The notes: a model not told the origin generated them from the letters alone. Shown: positions 20,533 through 31,832, numbered from the stretch's first letter. The stretch is DNA of 64,000 nt from Eretmocerus hayati (GCA_029851415.1 CM056742.1:86046748-86110747); one strand, 5' to 3'. A program made the numbers and translations.

Positions 20533-22077
20533 CTACTGATTTGAATAATCATCTGGAATAATATCATCCCAACCACATTTTAATAACCACAATGATTGCA
20601 TGAATATCTCCGCCCAAATTACAACCGGGGCCAACCAACCCAAAGGATCAAAAATCTTAGCAGTAAGAGATGAGACTACTCTTTTCGTCAACTTTTGACT
20701 ATCAAAGACTACAGGCTTGATATTGAAATGAAAACAATCTTCTTTTGGAGCCCATGAGAGGCCCAATATAGGAGTAGAACTATCTTCAGAATCAAAAGAA
20801 GCTGAGCCGTTGATTCGATGAGCAATAGGGATTTGCTCAATTAGCCTTACATCATTTGCTGCCCATTTCCTTAGTTCAAAACCGACCACCTTGAGAAGTC
20901 CAATCAATTGTGTTTGCTTCTCTTGAGCTTCCTCTACTGTTTCTCCCCCCGACATAAAATCATCCATGTAAGATTCATCTTGAATGATTCTAATAGCTAA
21001 GGCGAATAGATGCCCGTAATCTTGCGCTAATTGCCTCAAAACTCGAATGGCTAAATACGGCGAACACTCAACCCGTAAGTAATTGTTCTTAGAAGGAACA
21101 AAAGAACTTCTGGATCTGAATGCTTTCTCCAGAGGATCATCTGTATATGACGGTCTCTAGGGTCAACCAAAATTTGCCGAAACATTTTCTCTATGTCTGC
21201 AACGAAATCAAACTCATATCCACGCCACCTCGAGATCAGATCAATCAATTCTGGGAGCAAGTTCTCTCCAGTGAAGAGTAAATCATTCAGAGACGTTGAT
21301 CCATTGAAAACAACCCGTAGTTTTTCAGAACCTTGAAGCACGCCATGATGTAAAAGAACATGACAACGTTTCAACTCCTCATTTGAAAATTTTGGAGCCT
21401 TTTCCATATGCCCAAGTTGCTCGTATTCTGCCATAAACAAACTGTACTTTGCTGCAAGCCCAGGATTTTTCTCAAATTTCCGCTCCATGAAAAATGAAGT
21501 TTTCAATTGTAAGAATTGTACGGATTTAATTGTAAGAAATTGTAAGAATCACCTAGATCAAACTTCAAACTTTGGGATAAATCCTCTTTGACTGGCAACC
21601 GAACCATATAACGACCGCTGGGGTCCTGAGAATGAGTTTGCTGAAAATGTTCTTCGCATTCCTTATCATTTTCGGATAGCGTTTTCCGAACCGGTGGAGT
21701 TTTTTCTCGCTTGAAACAATTTTCCAAAATCGAACCTAATACTGTATCATCAACCAAAAGCAAACACAAAGATGAGCTTCTTCGTTTTCTCCAACTGACG
21801 AGGAAACAACCCACCCGAACTCCATATTCGTAGCAATCGGCTGATTTGCAAGATCGATTTTTGCCTTATTTACGCCCTCAAGAACGATTGAGGCGTGAAT
21901 TTTGGCACCGAGCAAGATATCAATCGATCTGGATTTCAAAAATTGCGAATCACCTGATTTTAAACCCTTCAGATGATCCCATTCATCCTTTCCCTGTGAG
22001 ACAGAAGCTCTGTAACTCGACACTTTAGGTATAATGTGAGCTTGAACATCACACGCGAATTCTGAAGGAAATCCGGG
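20533..22077 (-). pseudogene. BEL-1 protease tail and reverse transcriptase
   Basis: From 22,077 the minus strand reads LKSRSIDILLGAKIHASIVL (end of the protease region), FGWVVSSSV, then the linker with CEEHFQQTHSQDPSGRYMVR, then the reverse transcriptase: LRVVFNGS, FVADIEKMFRQILVDP (motif A), RTITYGL, and DESYMDDFMSGGE (motif C, both Asp present), followed by ELRKWAAND, LGLSWAP and AKIFDPLGWLAPV. Phase changes occur near 21,760, 21,505 and 21,060, and an in-frame TGA at 22,080-22,078 separates this piece from the gag-protease frame. The catalytic residues survive but the frame is broken, so it is inactive. Sequence is clearly close to the copy at 49.2-51.5 kb. Confidence 0.92.
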
Positions 22078-23084
22078 TCACACAGTAAAGTTAGCAGGGC
22101 CTCTCGAAATATACGTATTGGCATCTGCAACTCCTTTGATTTCGACTCTTGATCTCGCCCTCCGTAAACCTAATTCCTGACAAGCATTTTCCGTGATGAA
22201 GGAGGATTGTGAGCAGTGATCAATTAAAGCCATGAAATAGAAATCAAAACCGTCAGCTGATATCACTCTCACTACCGCAGTGGGCAAAAGCACAAAACCT
22301 GAACCTATCACTGAAGTGAGACAAGAGGTGGTAGTTGAGTGAGAATGCTCACCCGATCCTGAACCCTTCCCATCTCCAGAGGAGACAGAACCACCCCCTT
22401 TTGGAGTACTCTGAGAATCACTTGGCCTCTGAGAATCTTGATGCATAAAACTGTGATGTTTCCCGCTACATTTGCGACAAAATTTCTGGGATTTACAGAA
22501 TCTAGCGCCGTGAGAACCAAACCAAACAAAACATAACCTCTGTTCCGTCACAAACGCCCTACAATCAGCCACACTTTTCGCTTTGAATGGATCGCACTGA
22601 GAGAGATGGTGCTTTTCCGAGCAGAAAGGGCAAACCTTCTTGGTATGGCTGGAATCCGTTACCGTAGCCATGGAATGAGTCTTCCCAGATCCCGAAGGCT
22701 TAGCTGGTTGACTACTATGGGGTTTTTGAACACTCTCAATCGATTCTGAAGTAGCAAGCTGATCTTTGATGAAATCTTCTAGCTGATCTACAGAAGGAGG
22801 AACATTTGTTTTGCCCAAATGCTTCTCCCACGCTCTCCGAGTAGCTGCATCAAATCTTGAAACCGTGGGATATACGAGCAAATCCTCTCCACTGTTTTCA
22901 ATCGGACGTTCTATACCACTTCAGGAGGTCCTCGTTTCGAAGGAACTTGAATGAAGTTCTTTCATCTCAGCATATGAATCAGTTTTCATGGACTTTAATA
23001 AGAGTATTGAACCGAGCGATAGATTCACCAATCTACGTTTATTCTCATAATAATCGCATGAATCTGACCAAGTCTCATTGTAAT
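22078..23084 (-). pseudogene. BEL-1 Gag C-terminal half and protease start
   Basis: The 267-codon minus frame 22,881-22,078 continues an upstream part (23,083-22,882) that reads YYENKRRLVNLSLGSI and MKTDSYAEMKELH before a TGA and a phase change. It holds LVYPTVSRFDAATRRAWEKH, a linker, then cysteine-rich knuckles CPFCSEKHHLSQC, CFVWFGSHGARFC and CRKCSGKHHSFMH as in BEL/Pao Gag. The protease begins at FMALIDHCSQSSFITE; the family has D-S/T-G at this point, here D-H-C, so the active site is altered. The right edge at 23,084 is the insertion point of BEL-2; the N-terminal half of this Gag lies at 31,833-32,402. Confidence 0.9.
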
Positions 23085-23623
23085 TGTTGGGGCGGGGTGT
23101 TCTAATGGAACCCCGGAGTCCATTCTAGTGTGGACCGATCGTGTATGGAAAGGGAAAGGATTCAAAATTACCACTCACAAGTTATAATGAAAAATAAACG
23201 TTTCACTATATTGTCGTAGAATAGGTCTGGAACAGAGGGTATAAAAGATGAATCGCGGAGAATCACGTGCGCGGCGTAGGAAAATTATTAGAGAGAAAAA
23301 ACTATTGAAAGTGTAGAAAAGTGAATTGTCGCGGGCGGGCACCGGCGTGATCGCGAGATAGATGATCGGACGCGACGACGCTCGAGCCGCACATGTTGCG
23401 GACTCGCAGACCAACGGCTAACTAGCGCAAATCGAGTAATGAGCGCAGCTCGGCAAGAAGGACCTGGACGTTACACTTGTCGCCTGTCTCAATTTCGGCC
23501 AATAACGTAAGAATCTCACCTCGCGTGAAAACAGGGGGAAGAAAGGCAACGACCGAGAACGTCTTGCCGAGCAGTTTCTGAAGTAAAGATATATCACGAG
23601 TTTGACACGCATACGCACGAACA
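23085..23623 (-). repeat. BEL-2 3' LTR
   Basis: 539 bases; plus-strand edges TGTTGGGGCGGGG and CACGCATACGCACGAACA. Matches 31,294-31,832 throughout. AAAGGGGGCGGTA on the minus strand (23,636-23,624) is the adjoining polypurine tract. Overlapping short open frames on its minus strand occur in both LTRs and are not genes. Confidence 0.92.
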
Positions 23624-23636
23624 TACCGCCCCCTTT

Positions 23637-24390
23637 GCTTGCTCAAAGCAAGTACGATCAAAAAAATTAAGATAAGTACAAATTCCAAAAATATATGAAC
23701 AAGGTACGAGACTGTGATATATTCGTGCATTGAGCGAGCTCAAAAAAATGAGTCATGGAAGATTATCAAATCAACTAACTAGATTCTCAGAAGGAGAACA
23801 TGAATCAAACTGAGATTTGATATTCAATTTGACAATAAACAATGAACAACAATGATTCAAAACAATTACAGCAAGTATAGCTGAATTAAACTCCTCAAAA
23901 AGTGCATACGAATCAAACAATGGATATTGAAAGACAACAAACAAACAAAACATATATCCATTATGGTCACTGAATAAAGCCATCAAATAACGATCAACAA
24001 CCATTGAAAAAAAACTCGATGCGCTTACAATTCCCTAAATTCTCGGAATGAACGCAACGTAAACATAATGAAATGTGACTGTGTCACGTTTGGCAATCAA
24101 TCCCAATCGTTGATACGGATGAAAGATTGCGAAAAAGGTCATACTCCTAAAAAAAACTAAGTTGTGAAATAATTCTCGCGACAAAGGACGAAGCTGATCC
24201 TTCCAGCTACGCAGCGTTCCAGATCCAGCAATCGCCACTATTATTTGTTTGAAAAGCGTGACTCTACGAGGAAACATGATGGTATATACATATATAAGAA
24301 AATCAGAATTTTACGAACGGACGATATTTTTCTCGGATGTAAAGCGAAACGAGGAAAATTTGTAGTGATTTGTCGGATAATTCGCGAGTA
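23637..24390 (-). other. BEL-2 3' untranslated region
   Basis: About 750 bases between the Pol stop and the polypurine tract. Two small minus frames (24,277-24,035 and 24,004-23,771) are hydrophobic in parts, but have no signal-peptide plus transmembrane layout or furin-like site and no continuity, so I do not call an envelope gene. No other structure seen. Confidence 0.5.
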
Positions 24391-25034
24391 TTATGCAGAA
24401 TCATCGTCAGCCTGGTGTTGTTCGCCTTCGACATCTTCTTGTTCGTCCGGTTCGGTCGGCAATTTGATGAGCTTGCACAAAGCTCGAGTGCACGTGGAAG
24501 TGGCGGTCTGGAGGTCGACCACCCGAACAAGCCCATCTTTTCCAGGATGAAGTGCCATGACCCGAGCCAGAGGCCATTTCGTTGGTGGTGTTGACTCGTC
24601 CTTGATCAATTCAACAACGTCCACCCACAACTGCTCATTGACGTTGATCCATTTGCTTCGTTTTCGATAATGGTGAATCATTTCCTTTCTCCATTTGTCC
24701 CAGAAGTCATTCCTCATCCGTTCGATTTGAAGCCATCTACAGAGAGGTGAAATAGTTACATTTCGGTCGTCAAAAGATTCTGGGACAGCAGACATGGATC
24801 GACCAATAATCAAATGTCCAGGAGTGAGTGCTACTAAATCAGCACCCTCCCAGCTGATAGGACAGATGGGTCTAGAATCTAAGCAAGCTTCTATTTGAGA
24901 AGAGAGTGTTGAAAATTCTTCGAAGGTCAGGGTCGAGTCTCCTGCAACGCGCTTGAGATGATATTTGAAGCTTTTTACGGCAGCTTCTCAAAGGCCACCG
25001 AAATGTGGCGCGCGAGGCGGGGAAAAATGCCAAG
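24391..25034 (-). pseudogene. BEL-2 integrase end and C-terminal domain
   Basis: Minus-strand frame 24,813-24,391 (140 codons) reads IIGRSMSAVPES, RNDFWDKWRKEMIHHYRKRS, then LIKDESTPPTKWPLARVMAL and HPGKDGLVRVVDLQTATST, the complete BEL/Pao C-terminal domain. Upstream of its ATG the same protein continues to about 25,034 with FSPPRAPHFGGL, then a TGA where Trp is expected, then EAAVKSFKYHLKRVAGD and SSQIEACLDSRPICPI; this contains the catalytic Glu region. The acidic tail (EPDEQEDVEGEQHQ) ends at 24,391. Because the middle of the integrase core is deleted at the 25,035-25,047 junction, the second catalytic Asp is absent. Confidence 0.88.
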
Positions 25035-25984
25035 TCACTTTTTCGAACTAGTGAGATCCGAAACTGCTTCTATGTGAATTGCCCTCGTCAACATACAGAT
25101 GAAAATAGCAAAGTATCCTTTGACAGACTTTGCAACCCGACCGCGAGAAAACAAACTTTTGATTGGTCCGGCGAAATCTACACCGACAGCTTCGAATGGC
25201 ATTCTTGGTGTTAGTCGAACAGCTGGGAAAGGAGCCATTTGCTGTTCCAAGGGTCTAGCAGCAAAACGCGCGCAGCGTCCACAATTTCGGAAAACTTTTT
25301 GGACAATGTGCTTTACTCTTGGTATCCAAGCCCAACAAAAAAGTTGACTCATCATAAGTTGCACACCTCCGTGCAAGCAAGACCTATGTAATTCTTCCAC
25401 AAGTCTACGTAAGAATATGGATTTGGTTGGCAAGATAATTGGATGTTTCTCATTGAAAGGCAAGTTAGCATTTTGTAATCGACCTCCAACTCTAAGCAGG
25501 TTTTGCGGGCAGAAAAACGGCAGTAAACGACGTAAGTGACTAGATGCAGGGAATCTTCCTTTGTCTCTCATAATTTTGATTTTTTCCGAGGAGTACTGGC
25601 TCTAAATGAACCTGAATATTCGGTATTCTGCTGCAAGAAGTTCGGATCTCAAGAAGGGGCCGACTATTCGTTTACCTTTCTCTAATTTGACATTGAATTT
25701 CCATCGATATATGAAGGCAACAATTCGATTAATTTTTCGAAAAGATGAGAATTTTTCAAGATATTTGAGAGCATTTGGATCTCTTTGGACTTCAAATACA
25801 GCGTGAGCGCGGACCTCCAAGTTTTGCTCCGGCTTGATGTTAAGCTGAGACGGCCACTCAGACTTGTCTGCAGTTATCCAACGAGGCCCGTGCCACCAAA
25901 GGCTGGAATTTTTCAAATCTTCTACTGTTTCCCCCCGGGTTGCGAGGTCCGCCGGGTTTTCATGAGTCGGAACAGGAATATTGG
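25035..25984 (-). pseudogene. BEL-2 RNase H end and integrase N-terminal part
   Basis: From 25,965 on the minus strand: VPTHENPADLATRGETVEDL and SSLWWHGPRWITADKSEWPS, the end of the RNase H region; then a 25,604-25,602 TAG, in frame, and QNLLRVGGRLQNANLPFN, LHRSCLHGGVQLMMSQ, CGRCARFAARPLEQQM (zinc-binding region), GVDFAGPIKS (first catalytic Asp) and AIHIEAVSDLTSSK, where the frame jumps directly to VTWHFSPP of the next piece. About a hundred residues that normally hold the SDNGTNF motif are missing. The stop TAG stands where Q would fit. The left boundary of the GC-rich insertion is at about 25,986. Confidence 0.9.
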
Positions 25985-25986
25985 CT

Positions 25987-26584
25987 TCTGTTTACCGGGT
26001 CCCTGCCTTTCGACTCAACCCCGGTCGCCCCCATGGGCGCGGGGCAGGGATACGCCCTGCCAGCGCGTCGGGTTGGAGGATAACCAACATCGAGCCAGGC
26101 TCGGTGATGGATCAGTCCTCCGCCCCGACTACCGACCTTCAGGCACGGCCCCCAGCACAAGGCCGATGCCCACCCCTCGGTGGGGGCTTCTGGGACTCTT
26201 TTAGGCTTCCTGAGAGCCCAACGAGTCCCTCGGGATGATGGATGAGTCTTACGGGCTCGCATTGTTATCGCCCGAGGGCGATCCCAATTTGAGTCCCTAG
26301 ACTCACCCACTCCCGTGGTGCCGGATGGAGACGTGCGGTCTCCTCGCTCAGGCGGGCGGTAACTGGGGCCGGAGGTTCGTCACACCCCAGGGATGAGGCG
26401 CCATGCCCCAACCCCCCTTGCGGTTTCCGGGAGAAGTCAAAGCGCCGAGCACCAGTCTCGGAGCCAGTCTTCTCCCTACCGGCTTCGGGCCTAAGCCCGG
26501 GTACGGTGTCCCAGTAACTGGGGCCGGAGGGTCGTCACACCCCAGGACATGGTGTCCCCCTTGCGGTTATATGAGGCGGAACGT
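25987..26584. mobile_element. GC-rich insertion in BEL-2 pol, unidentified
   Basis: About 600 bases of markedly higher GC than the surroundings split the RNase H region of BEL-2 between NRVSEF (minus, near 26,610) and the PTHENPAD block (near 25,960). Inside, TAACTGGGGCCGGAGG followed by TCGTCACACCCCAGG occurs twice, at about 26,360 and 26,515. Frames are open in several phases because stop codons are rare at this composition; a basic minus-strand frame (26,310-25,990) has no recognisable domain. There is no poly(A) tail and no clear target duplication. It could be the 5' part of a LINE or another short element. Confidence 0.55.
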
Positions 26585-27174
26585 ATGACCAGTGTGTAGA
26601 ATGAATTCACTGACTCGGTTTGCTCCAAGAGTTACCCAACGCGAAGACTCACCCGCCAGCCAGTCGAGAGTTATCCTCGAGTCTGACCAACAAGAAATCT
26701 GCGTTGCTTTATTTTGGAGCTGTAGATGCACATAATTGATCAAGTGTACCAGTAAAAGGGCTGCACAAAGCTCCAACCGAGGTACAGACAATGACTTAGC
26801 AGGAGCAACGCCATTTTTTGACATAAGTAAGACTGAAGAATGTCCTGGAATGACTAGGTAAATAGCGACTGCATAGGCGTGAGTTGACGCGTCGGCAAAC
26901 CCGTGTAACGTCCATTGAGTGCTTGAGCAAGTTTCTAACCAACGGGGTATTCGAATCGAGTTCAAAGTAGAAATTCGTTTACGAAGTTCAAACCATTCTT
27001 CAAGCAGATTGCCTTCAAGGGGAGTATCCCAGTCTAATTGAGCTAGCCAGAATTTTTGGAGAAGAATTTTGCATTGAACTAAAAACGGAGCAGGCCAGCC
27101 AAGTGGATCAAACAACTTTGAAACCTCGGGGAGAACGATGCGTTTTGTAAAAATTTTTGGTTGTGCTGGCATGT
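26585..27174 (-). pseudogene. BEL-2 connection and RNase H domain
   Basis: Minus frame 27,172-26,567, of which 27,172-26,585 is BEL-derived. It reads FTKRIVLPEVSKLFDPLGWP and APFLVQCKILLQ after the reverse transcriptase, RIPRWLETC, HGFADASTHAYAVAIYL (RNase H catalytic strand), SVPRLELCAALLL and WSDSRITLDWLAGESSRWV followed by NRVSEF. The last few residues before its stop come from the GC-rich insertion. It is out of phase with the reverse transcriptase upstream because of changes between 27,180 and 27,215. Confidence 0.9.
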
Positions 27175-28605
27175 CTACCTTAAAAAAAAAATTCGTCTGA
27201 ATCCGTGGCCCAAAGCTGACACAACGTTCTCAATATGACCAGAAATTTCGGACTCAGCCTCCGTGTATAGTCCTTGCAGCAGGTTGGGATCATTTGCAGC
27301 CCATTTCCCGAGTGGAATGAGGGCTTTTTCTAAAAGAGCAAACAATTGATCGCGAGCTTTAAGGGTATCCTCCAAATTATCCCCCTCTCCATAAAGATCG
27401 TCGACATAACTAAGTAGTTGGATTATCATGGCACCAAGCGGAAATTCATCTCCGTATTTTTCAGCAAGATAGATTGAGACTCTAAGCGCGAGGAAAGGGG
27501 AACAATTCATTCCGTCCGTTATTGTTTTCAGAATGAAGTCTAAAATCCCAGGGGCTTGATCATCTTCCCATAGGATTCGTTGCCAATTACGATCATCAGG
27601 ATGAATCAAAATTTGCCGAAACATTTTTACTATGTCAGTGGCGAATACAAACTTGAAAAATCTCCAGCGTATGATAATACGTGCAATATCCTTTTTTAAT
27701 TTTGGGCCAGGGAGCAGAGAATCATTGATACAATAGCCATTACCTCCATAGTGAGACGCGTTGAATACTACTCTAATTTTGTTGGTCTCTAGACGAAAAA
27801 ATGGGTGGTGCGGCAGGTTAACTACTGGACCAGATGATGTCGACTCGTCTGCAGGCTCCATGTGCTCAAGCTCCTCATACTCCTTGATGAAGCCCTTGTA
27901 AGCTGCGTCAAGACTCTCATCACGCTGACGTCTCCGTTCTGACCGTAACAGACGAGCGATGGCGATGTCCCTCGGAACAGAAAACGGTGGTATCTCAATA
28001 TTTCGCTTGAATGGAAGCCTAATTATGATTCGTCCTTCTGGTAGAGATGACACCGTGCACGTGAAGTAATCTTCAGGATATTCATCTTCCTGGGACTTGG
28101 GTGCTGAAGCGTGAGGAAGTTCCTCGATCTCCCAGAATTTCTGCAAGTTTTCAGACAGAGACTCATCAGCAAGAGCAACATGAAAAGCAACGCAAGGCCT
28201 AGTGCTTGCATGGTTTGAATGCGGATTTCCGGTTATAATCCAGCCAAATACCGAATTTTGCGCCACAGGATCATCATTCTTGCCTCTTCGCAAGCCTGGT
28301 AGGATAATAGCCGCATAAACATCGGCAGCCAGGACGAAATCAATTTTGTCAGGTGACGCAAAACAAGGATCAGCGAATTGAAGATTTTTTAAGTGAGCGC
28401 AAGAACTCACATCGACTTTACTAGCTGGCAAAACTCGAGTTAGTTCAGATAATACTAGAACTGAGAGATCAAGCTTGAACTCCGAGCGAATAGGTAAGCG
28501 TACGTGTAGAAATGCTTCTGATTTAACGGTAATTCCAGATTCGCCGCCAAGAAAGGTAATATCTTGCGATATTTTTGATAAAGGTAACGAGAGCGCTTTC
28601 GCTAC
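27175..28605 (-). pseudogene. BEL-2 protease end and reverse transcriptase
   Basis: A long minus frame continuing in phase from the Gag-protease frame after a single TGA (28,608-28,606). It reads FADPCFASPDKIDFVLAADV (end of protease region), VFGWIITGNP, the linker with YFTCTVSSLPEGRIIIRLPF, then the reverse transcriptase: IRVVFNASHYG, FATDIVKMFRQILIHPDD (motif A), TDGMNCSPFLALRV, and LLSYVDDLYGEGDN (motif C with intact YVDD), then GKWAANDPNLLQG. The frame is lost at ALGHGFRRIFFLR; the expected LWATDSDEFFF is readable in a neighbouring phase and a run of ten T residues (27,191-27,182 on the minus strand) shifts it again, so two small indels flank this spot. Catalytic residues are intact. Confidence 0.93.
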
Positions 28606-30153
28606 TCATTCTGATACGAAAGATCTCTCAGCTCCAGGGTCGACAAGAGCTCTAACTTCAAGTGATTCACCCAATTCTGATTGTAAAATGATTCGCGCTG
28701 TAGCAAGTAAACAAGTTCTCCCAACTACTGCAGTATGTGCAGCAACCTTTGGAGATGTCGAGGGCTTTTCCAAGTCTTCCGGTTTATCTACGGGTTTTTT
28801 CGAGTAAGGACCGTTGTGCAGTTTTGTGTGATGAGACCCTTTGCAGATTGAGCAGCGATATGGAGATTTACAATCTTTGAGATAATGACCTGGACGCAAA
28901 CAGTTCATACACAAACGTTTTTGTTCAGCAAGTTCATATCGCTGTTGCACACTCAAAGCTGCAAAAGACTCGCAAGAGTTAAGCTGATGTTTTTGTTTGC
29001 AACAATAACAATCAGCTGATTTTTCCGAGGTTACTGTGAATGGTTTGGCTGTTTTACTACTTGATTGAACATTCGCAACATTTACAGCTAACGAGCTTTT
29101 CGAGGACGAGTTTTGTGACGAGGAACGAGGTTTAGACGAGTTTTGATTTTGATTCGAGGACGATTCAAGTGTGGCGTGAAGAGACGCCGATTCAAGTGCA
29201 CGAATGCGATTTTCGAGGAATTTTGAAAGATCAGCGTACGTAGGAGATCCCTCAATATTCGATTGATTATTTTTCCAAGCTTCACGAGTGCTAGGACCAA
29301 GTTTACTAACAATGCAATATACAAGAACACCATTCCAGGATTCAACAGGACATTTGAGATCCTTAAAACCTTGAACTGCTTGCTCAGCTCCATTCAGAAT
29401 TTCATTTAGTTTAGATGCCGATTTTTCGGCAAGAGGTTTCAATGATTCTAGCGCGTGCATATGCGTAGTCATTCTTCTACGACTATTATCATACCGACGA
29501 GACGATTTATCCCAAGCTGGCTTGAAATTCGTGCCATCAGGCGTGATACCCTTCAGTAACTCTGCTGCCACCCCCTGTACCGCATCAAGTAAATATTGGA
29601 TTTTGAGTGCATCAGAATATGGCTTATTCATTATAACAGCTTCAAAACGAGGTTTGAGAATTTCCCAGTCTTCTTGCTTGCCTGAAAAGGTAGGCATTGT
29701 AATAGGAGGGACCGATTGTATTTCAGAAGTCCTCTTCAAAGAACGTTCATATTGATATGCTTGCTGTGCCAATATTTGAGACAAAGTCATTGCGTCTGAG
29801 CTCAGATTTGATGCTGATGCACTTTGTTCCGTTAGTACAGGGGTGGGCAGCCAGGATTCTGTAGCTGCATAATGCCTCGCTACCGCGTCTTCAATTTCAA
29901 GAAAACAATCCTTTTCGAAAAATTCATGATTTGGCAAAAGGGATTTGTTTGAGTAAGCAAGCTCGTGATGGGTTTTAAATTCAAACCAATAATCTATTAA
30001 ACTAGCAAGTTTTCTCGTCACGTACGCTGATTGCTTTCGTTCTTCAGCTGTAGCTGATTTTTTAGCATTCTCTATGAAATTCAAAATATAACCTTTCAAC
30101 CGTTCGAGACGTTCGAGTTTCAAATTCAACTCAGCTGCGGTGATCGTTGCCAT
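28606..30153 (-). CDS. BEL-2 Gag with protease start (disrupted Gag-Pol)
   Basis: A 515-codon frame beginning MATITAAELNLKLERLERLK; this ATG is the first of the frame after the leader and gives the usual BEL/Pao Gag N terminus. Residues about 1-140 are helical; about 155-330 form the Gag domain (PTFSGKQEDWEILKPRFEAV, LLDAVQGVAAELLKGI); about 395-455 hold the knuckles CYCCKQKHQLNSC, CMNCLRPGHYLKDC and CSICKGSHHTKLH; the C terminus starts the aspartic protease at VRALVDPGAERSFVSE. BEL/Pao makes one Gag-Pol protein; the reading frame would continue into the reverse transcriptase at 28,605 if not for the TGA at 28,608-28,606, at a position where arginine (CGA) is plausible. Gag itself is therefore intact even though Pol is not. 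Confidence 0.92.
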   Translation of the reverse strand: MATITAAELNLKLERLERLKGYILNFIENAKKSATAEERKQSAYVTRKLASLIDYWFEFKTHHELAYSNKSLLPNHEFFEKDCFLEIEDAVARHYAATESWLPTPVLTEQSASASNLSSDAMTLSQILAQQAYQYERSLKRTSEIQSVPPITMPTFSGKQEDWEILKPRFEAVIMNKPYSDALKIQYLLDAVQGVAAELLKGITPDGTNFKPAWDKSSRRYDNSRRRMTTHMHALESLKPLAEKSASKLNEILNGAEQAVQGFKDLKCPVESWNGVLVYCIVSKLGPSTREAWKNNQSNIEGSPTYADLSKFLENRIRALESASLHATLESSSNQNQNSSKPRSSSQNSSSKSSLAVNVANVQSSSKTAKPFTVTSEKSADCYCCKQKHQLNSCESFAALSVQQRYELAEQKRLCMNCLRPGHYLKDCKSPYRCSICKGSHHTKLHNGPYSKKPVDKPEDLEKPSTSPKVAAHTAVVGRTCLLATARIILQSELGESLEVRALVDPGAERSFVSE

Positions 30154-31293
30154 GATTTTACAAGTTGATCGATCTTAATTCGCAGTAAAAATGGTATAAT
30201 AAAGTTCGAGGAACGTACTATGTAAACGGACTCAAAGTGCACATCAAACGATGAAATTGACTAGATTGCGAAACAATAGGATGAGGTCAAGAGGAACAAG
30301 GACTGAGATCAAGGTTCGAACGAGGGATTTTGGATTTGACAACACACGGGACAGAGAGATAGAACAAACATAGTTGTAGCTAGCCGTGAGCATCCAATAT
30401 TCGAGGGAGCAAGTATAATCAGCTGTGCGCGACTCGCGTGACAATTTGCTGCATGTATCAAGACGCTCGCCAATACGAGCCTATACTGCAGCAGTCAAGT
30501 CTAGTCGAGCGATGAGCGAGAGAGACAGACTGAGAACAGCTGTTGTAATAGCAAGGTAATGCTATAGACTCGGTAAGCGAGCCGCGCAGCGAAGGGAATA
30601 GTACTATAAAGCAAGCAGACAAGCATATGTGACAGCGGCAATGCTGTGCTGGGATGCGGCAGCAACTATAGCTGCACCAATTATGGGCAGGAGAGAGGGT
30701 GGGCGAGCGGGGACAAGTGCGAGAGCGCGCAACTGATCGCCTCGCAAGATTGAAATGTGGTGATATATATGTATGTGAAGGAACGATACACTCACCGGCC
30801 GCGGCTCGATTGCCGCGGCTTCCCCTTTCCCCTCTGCCCTACTCGCTGCTCCCTAGGATGCTATGGAAGGCGCACGACGTCGCTCGATGGTGTAGACGTC
30901 AGGACGGCAGCAACGTCGACCCAAACGCCGATGATGATGCGTGAAGGAGAATTCCGGGTCGACTGCTCGCTGTGGCCAATGACTGCCACAGGGCTGCTGC
31001 CTCCTTCCGCACAGCTCGCCTTTGAGCGAGCAGATCTGCTGCGTCGTCGTCACCTCGACGCCGGTGCCGTGGAATTTTAGCCAGGTTCCAATGCTGGTGC
31101 AACGAGGTACACAAAACTGGGTGCGAGACGATGATGATTTTGCCCGCACTTGCACTCAGCACTTCACAATCACTTTGCCCGCGACACTCTCGAGTTTCCC
31201 CCGCGCGCGCACCAATTTTGCGATTCTCGCACGCGACTCGATTCTCGCGAGATTCAAAGAACGACACGATTCCACCGAGCTCTGCTACCAAAA
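30154..31293 (-). other. BEL-2 5' leader with primer-binding site
   Basis: About 1.1 kb between the 5' LTR and Gag. At 31,290-31,275 the minus strand reads TGGTAGCAGAGCTCGG; TGGTAGCAGAG is complementary to the 3' end of initiator methionine tRNA, a few bases inside the LTR edge. The GC-rich part (30,690-31,290) is open in several frames on both strands, which I attribute to composition, not to genes. Confidence 0.6.
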
Positions 31294-31832
31294 TTTTGGG
31301 GCGGGGTGTTCTAATGGAACCACGGAGCCCATTCTAGTGTGGACCGATCGTGTATGGAGAGGGAAAGGGTTCAAAATTACCACTCACAAGTTATGATAAA
31401 AAATAAACGTCTCACTATATTGTTGTAAAAAAGGTGTGGAACAGAGGGTATGAAAGATGAATCGCGGAGAATCGCGTGAGCGGCGCAGGAATAATAATAG
31501 AGAGGGAAAACTATCAAAAGTGGAGAAAAGTGAATTGTTGCGGGCGGGCACCGGCGTGATCGCAAGATAGATGATCGGACGCGACGACGCTCGAGCCGCA
31601 CATGTTGCGTACTCGCAGTCCAACGGCTAACTAGCGCAAATCGAGTAATGAGCGCAGCTCGGCAAGAAGGACCTGGGCGTTACACTTGTCGCCGGTCTCA
31701 ATTTCGGCCAATAACGTAAGAATCTCACCTCACGTGAGAACAAGGGGAAGAAAGGCAACGACCAAAAAAGTCTTGCCGAGCAGTTTCTGAAGTATAGATA
31801 TATTACGGGTTTGACACGCATACGCACGAACA
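31294..31832 (-). repeat. BEL-2 5' LTR
   Basis: Partner of 23,085-23,623; plus-strand edges TTTTGGGGCGGGGTGTTC and TACGCACGAACA. It differs from the other LTR by scattered substitutions over its length, so BEL-2 is older than the gag-only element. Confidence 0.92.

Larger units (their letters stand above)
23085..31832 (-). mobile_element. BEL-2, full-length BEL/Pao element
   Basis: Bounded by direct repeats 23,085-23,623 and about 31,294-31,832 and flanked by GTAAT (23,080-23,084) and GTAAC (31,833-31,837), a 5-base target duplication with one change, the size usual for BEL/Pao. Excising it joins the two halves of BEL-1 Gag in frame. Order on the minus strand: 5' LTR, primer site, 1.1-kb leader, Gag, protease, reverse transcriptase, RNase H, integrase, C-terminal domain, 0.75-kb untranslated stretch, purine tract, 3' LTR. 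The coding region carries two nonsense codons, a frameshift cluster, a GC-rich insertion and an integrase deletion, described below. Confidence 0.92.

Noticed and set aside
23771..24277. Possible envelope gene of BEL-2
   Set aside because: Two short unconnected hydrophobic frames with no signal peptide, cleavage site or anchor.
30690..31290. Candidate GC-rich host exon with many open frames
   Set aside because: It is the leader of BEL-2 between LTR and Gag; all phases are open because of composition.
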